NCBI GenBank assembly: GCA_002294665.1
Contig: DBFQ01000019.1
Location: 71,194 to 102,042 of the forward strand
Origin: Candidatus Aminicenantes bacterium UBA876
GTDB lineage: Bacteria; Acidobacteriota; Aminicenantia; UBA2199
Reading direction: 5' to 3'
DNA: 30,849 bases
The position numbers and the translations under genes were made by a program. Each line of letters starts with the position of its first letter. The stretch's first letter is position 1. The notes beneath the pieces are model-generated. The model had not been told where the DNA came from. It saw nothing but the letters and a program-made list of their open reading frames with translations, and searched no databases. Of this stretch, positions 28,747 through 30,849 are shown one piece after another.

Positions 28747-29852
28747 GGCAAGGACAATTCGCGGAAGCGTTGTTCAAGAACACGTTCTTCATGGCGTTCG
28801 CGCAATTCGCAAATCAGATCTTCAATGTTGCCGTCGAGGACGGTCTCCAGATTGAAGTTACGGCCGGATATGCGGTGATCCGTGGCCCGGTTCTGGGGGA
28901 AATTGTAGGTGCGGATCTTTTCCGAACGTTCTCCGGAACCCACCTGGGCGCGTCGATCCGAAGCGATGTGCTCTTCCTGGCGCCGCATCTCTTCTTCATA
29001 AATGCGGGACTTCAATACTGCCAGAGCCTTTTCGCGGTTTTTATGCTGTGAGGATTCGTCCTGGCAAGAAACCACGATCCCCGAAGGGTAATGGGTGATG
29101 CGGATTGCGGATTCGGTCTTGTTCACGTGCTGGCCGCCGCTGCCGGAAGCGCGGAAGGTATCAATGCGAATATCCGCAGGATTGATGCTGACTTCAATAT
29201 CCCGGACTTCGGGCAGCACGGCTACGGTTGCGGTTGATGTATGAATGCGCCCGGAGGACTCGGTCGAAGGTACGCGTTGTACCCGATGAACGCCGCTTTC
29301 AAATTTCAATTGGCCGTAGACATCATTTCCACGGATGTGCAGGATGACTTCCTTGATGCCGCCAATCGTGGAATAGGCGGTGGAAATGACTTCCGCTTTC
29401 CAGTGACGGCGTTCAGCGACGCGGTGATACATGCGCAACAGGTCCGCCGCGAACAAAGAAGCTTCATCTCCTCCGGTGCCGGCACGGATTTCCAGGTAGA
29501 CATTGCGATGATCGGTTGTGGCATCCCGGACCAGCAACCGCCGTACCCTGATTCTGAGTTCAGAGAGCTTGTCGTCCAGCCGCGAGACTTCGCTCTGCGC
29601 CAGAGCGCTCAGCTCGGGGTCCGCTTCCGCGGCGGCCATTTCCAGGGCTTCCGCGCGTTCCTTCTCAAAGCGACAAAGCTCAAGGTAAAGCTCGCCGAGA
29701 GGCTGGATATGCGCCAATTCCCGGGAAAGGTCACGGAATAGTTCGGAGTTGGCGGAAGCATTGATCGCCGCCAGGCGCTGCGTCAGGGTTTGCGATTTTT
29801 CGTAGAGGTTTTGCAGGCAGGAAAGAAGGTTGTCATTGCTCCTTGTAGCCAT
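28728..29852 (-). CDS. prfA: Peptide chain release factor 1
   Basis: RF1 recognises UAA and UAG stop codons. The 374-residue protein has the PxT-type anticodon motif [14 protein letters not shown] (P195, S196, T197), which marks RF1 rather than RF2 (SPF), and the catalytic GGQ at 239-241 within [15 protein letters not shown]. The N-terminal coiled domain (about residues 10-110) is standard. The ATG at 29852 lies inside the last codons of rpmE (20-base overlap); no clear Shine-Dalgarno sequence exists, so translation is probably coupled to rpmE. Confidence 0.96.
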   Translation of the reverse strand: MATRSNDNLLSCLQNLYEKSQTLTQRLAAINASANSELFRDLSRELAHIQPLGELYLELCRFEKERAEALEMAAAEADPELSALAQSEVSRLDDKLSELRIRVRRLLVRDATTDHRNVYLEIRAGTGGDEASLFAADLLRMYHRVAERRHWKAEVISTAYSTIGGIKEVILHIRGNDVYGQLKFESGVHRVQRVPSTESSGRIHTSTATVAVLPEVRDIEVSINPADIRIDTFRASGSGGQHVNKTESAIRITHYPSGIVVSCQDESSQHKNREKALAVLKSRIYEEEMRRQEEHIASDRRAQVGSGERSEKIRTYNFPQNRATDHRISGRNFNLETVLDGNIEDLICELRERHEERVLEQRFRELSLPCATAN

Positions 29853-30039
29853 ACTTTTTCTTGAATTTCTCGATCCGGCCTTCTGTATCCACGTACTTCT
29901 GTTTACCCGTATAGAAAGGATGGCATGCGGAACAGATTTCGACTTCGATCTGCTTTACCGTGGCCCGGGTCTTGAATGTGTTGCCGCAGGCGCAGGTTAC
30001 CGTGCACTCCATGTATTCGGGGTGAATATCTTTCTTCAT
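29833..30039 (-). CDS. rpmE: Ribosomal protein L31, zinc-binding form
   Basis: A 68-residue L31 of the C+ type, with C16, C18, C36 and C39 arranged CxC and CxxC to bind zinc, and [24 protein letters not shown] lies 7 bases before the ATG. Its strong promoter (next entry) drives the whole rpmE-prfA-prmC-radical SAM operon. The presence of the cysteines suggests zinc-replete expression; a zinc-free paralog is not in the window. Confidence 0.96.
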   Translation of the reverse strand: MKKDIHPEYMECTVTCACGNTFKTRATVKQIEVEICSACHPFYTGKQKYVDTEGRIEKFKKKYGYKEQ

Positions 30040-30058
30040 GGATTCCTCCGAAGACGGG

Positions 30059-30088
30059 ATTGTAGCACGATTCCGCCGGGGGTGTCAA
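30059..30088 (-). promoter_or_regulatory. Promoter of the rpmE-prfA-prmC operon
   Basis: On the minus strand a perfect TTGACA (30088-30083) and TACAAT (30064-30059, 5 of 6, preceded by TGC) are 18 bases apart. Transcription starts near 30052, about 12 bases before the rpmE ATG and just ahead of its ribosome-binding site. Confidence 0.75.
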
Positions 30089-30102
30089 TGGATGGCATGA
30101 CC

Positions 30103-30131
30103 TTGAGGCGGGCGTGAATATCCCGTATAAT
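30103..30131 (+). promoter_or_regulatory. Promoter of ispD, divergent from rpmE
   Basis: TTGAGG (30103-30108, 4 of 6) and a perfect TATAAT (30126-30131) are 17 bases apart. The start would be near 30138, a leader of about 12 bases. The -35 boxes of this and the rpmE promoter are 14 bases apart, so the two polymerases would compete. Confidence 0.65.
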
Positions 30132-30149
30132 CGAGACCGGGAAATCCGC

Positions 30150-30849
30150 ATGCATGCAAGAACGAATAAAATCAGTGTGGCCGCGATCGTTCTGGCCGCG
30201 GGTAAAGGCGAACGTTTCGGAAAAGATCAACCAAAGCAGTTTCGCAAGATCAGCGGCAAAGAGATGTATCGCTACAGTGTGGAAAGCTTGCTCCGGCATC
30301 CGCGCGTCCATGAGGTGATCCTGGTGGTTCCCGAAAATCGCTTGTCCGGCATGCTGCAAGCCGCACGGGGGATTGATCCAGAGCGCATGAAAGTGGTTGC
30401 GGGAAAGGATACGCGTCAGGGCTCATCCAGGGCCGGATTGCACGCGGTATCTGCGCAAATCTCCCATGTGCTGATTCATGACGCCGCCCGCCCGCGGTTC
30501 AGCCGGAAACTTCTCAATCGAATTCTCGATGCGCTGTTGCAGGCAGACGCGGTGGTTCCGGCCATTGATGTTACCGACACCCTGGTACGATTGGAGCGGC
30601 AGGGAGAAGTGGATGCATTTCCGGATCGTCTCTGCTACAAGCGGCTGCAGACGCCGCAGGGATTCCGACTGAGCGTGATCCGCGAGGCGCATGAACGGGC
30701 GATGAATGATGCCGCCGGCATCCGGGCCACCGATGATGCCGGTCTGGTCCACCATTATAAACTGGCGACGGTTTTGCTGGTTCCCGGGGAGCTCGGGAAC
30801 ATAAAAATAACGACTCCCGAAGACCTGGAGGGATTTAAAAAAAGTTGGA
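30150..30849 (+). CDS. ispD: 2-C-methyl-D-erythritol 4-phosphate cytidylyltransferase, 3' end outside window
   Basis: IspD makes 4-CDP-methylerythritol in the MEP isoprenoid pathway. The frame has 233 codons to the window end. It contains VAAIVLAAGKGERFGKDQPKQF (CTP-binding loop), IHDAARP, YKRLQTPQGF and TDDAGLV, all family motifs, and ends in IKITTPEDL, close to the normal C-terminus. It is thus almost complete, unless IspF is fused downstream. No good Shine-Dalgarno sequence is visible; a second ATG at 30154 is out of frame. Confidence 0.95.
   Translation, partial: MHARTNKISVAAIVLAAGKGERFGKDQPKQFRKISGKEMYRYSVESLLRHPRVHEVILVVPENRLSGMLQAARGIDPERMKVVAGKDTRQGSSRAGLHAVSAQISHVLIHDAARPRFSRKLLNRILDALLQADAVVPAIDVTDTLVRLERQGEVDAFPDRLCYKRLQTPQGFRLSVIREAHERAMNDAAGIRATDDAGLVHHYKLATVLLVPGELGNIKITTPEDLEGFKKSW

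Noticed and set aside
1..30849. CRISPR array, insertion sequence, prophage, tRNA or rRNA gene
   Set aside because: No regularly spaced repeats, transposase or integrase motifs, terminal inverted repeats or cloverleaf-like sequences were recognised on reading the window.

Overview
The window looks like a chromosomal core region of a diderm (Gram-negative-type) bacterium, roughly 53-55% GC by eye. It has an MsbA-type lipid exporter, an MCE/Mla lipid-transport operon with an outer-membrane-type lipoprotein, a prepilin-type protein, bactofilin and large secreted M14 peptidases. The order yicC-remA-gmk-coaBC-udg-priA and the M14 protein with a C-terminal glutamine-amidotransferase-like part would suit Acidobacteriota or a relative such as Aminicenantes. 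That placement is a weak inference. I see no tRNA, rRNA, insertion sequence, prophage or CRISPR array, and no gene-free stretch longer than about 270 bases.

Layout. 1-965 (-) is the 5' part of purH, divergent from a lytic transglycosylase gene (1234-1821, +). A GspG/PilA-like pseudopilin (1891-2358, -) is divergent from a GT4 glycosyltransferase (2525-3733, +), which meets queF (3716-4135, -) tail to tail. From 4329 to 14510 twelve plus-strand genes are packed with gaps of at most 12 bases or short overlaps: a catalytically degenerate 2-hydroxyacid dehydrogenase, a pterin-binding methyltransferase-like protein, DUF465, pssA, an msbA-like exporter, yicC, remA/DUF370, gmk, coaC, coaB, a family-4 uracil-DNA glycosylase and a priA whose helicase motifs are lost. 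Facing it are bactofilin, DUF2156, a GNAT acetyltransferase and the four-gene operon mlaE(STAS)-mlaF-mlaD-pqiC-like, all on the minus strand (14523-19894), followed by ybjQ (20067-20387, -).

From 20599 to 25317 a plus-strand cluster holds an M14 peptidase, a UDP-sugar dehydrogenase, a TPR protein and a frameshifted parvulin (ppiC-like). Then come DUF937 and a Kbp/LysM gene (25404-26469, -). The operon rpmE-prfA-prmC-radical SAM (30039 down to 26603, -) has overlapping genes throughout. ispD starts divergently at 30150 and runs off the window.

The main points to follow up: (i) a PriA that keeps four zinc-binding CxxC pairs but lacks Walker A, DEEH and GRAGR motifs; (ii) a dehydrogenase with an intact nucleotide-binding motif but none of its catalytic Arg/Glu/His residues, paired with a divergent methyltetrahydrofolate-methyltransferase-like gene; (iii) several strong promoters placed so close to the start codon that the mRNA should be leaderless or nearly so (glycosyltransferase, yicC, GNAT, mlaE); (iv) perfect inverted repeats sitting on promoters; (v) two places (coaC/coaB and ppiC) where a single-base frame change splits a normally continuous protein. 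I see no clearly new defence or mobile system here; the novelty is in degenerate enzymes and regulation.
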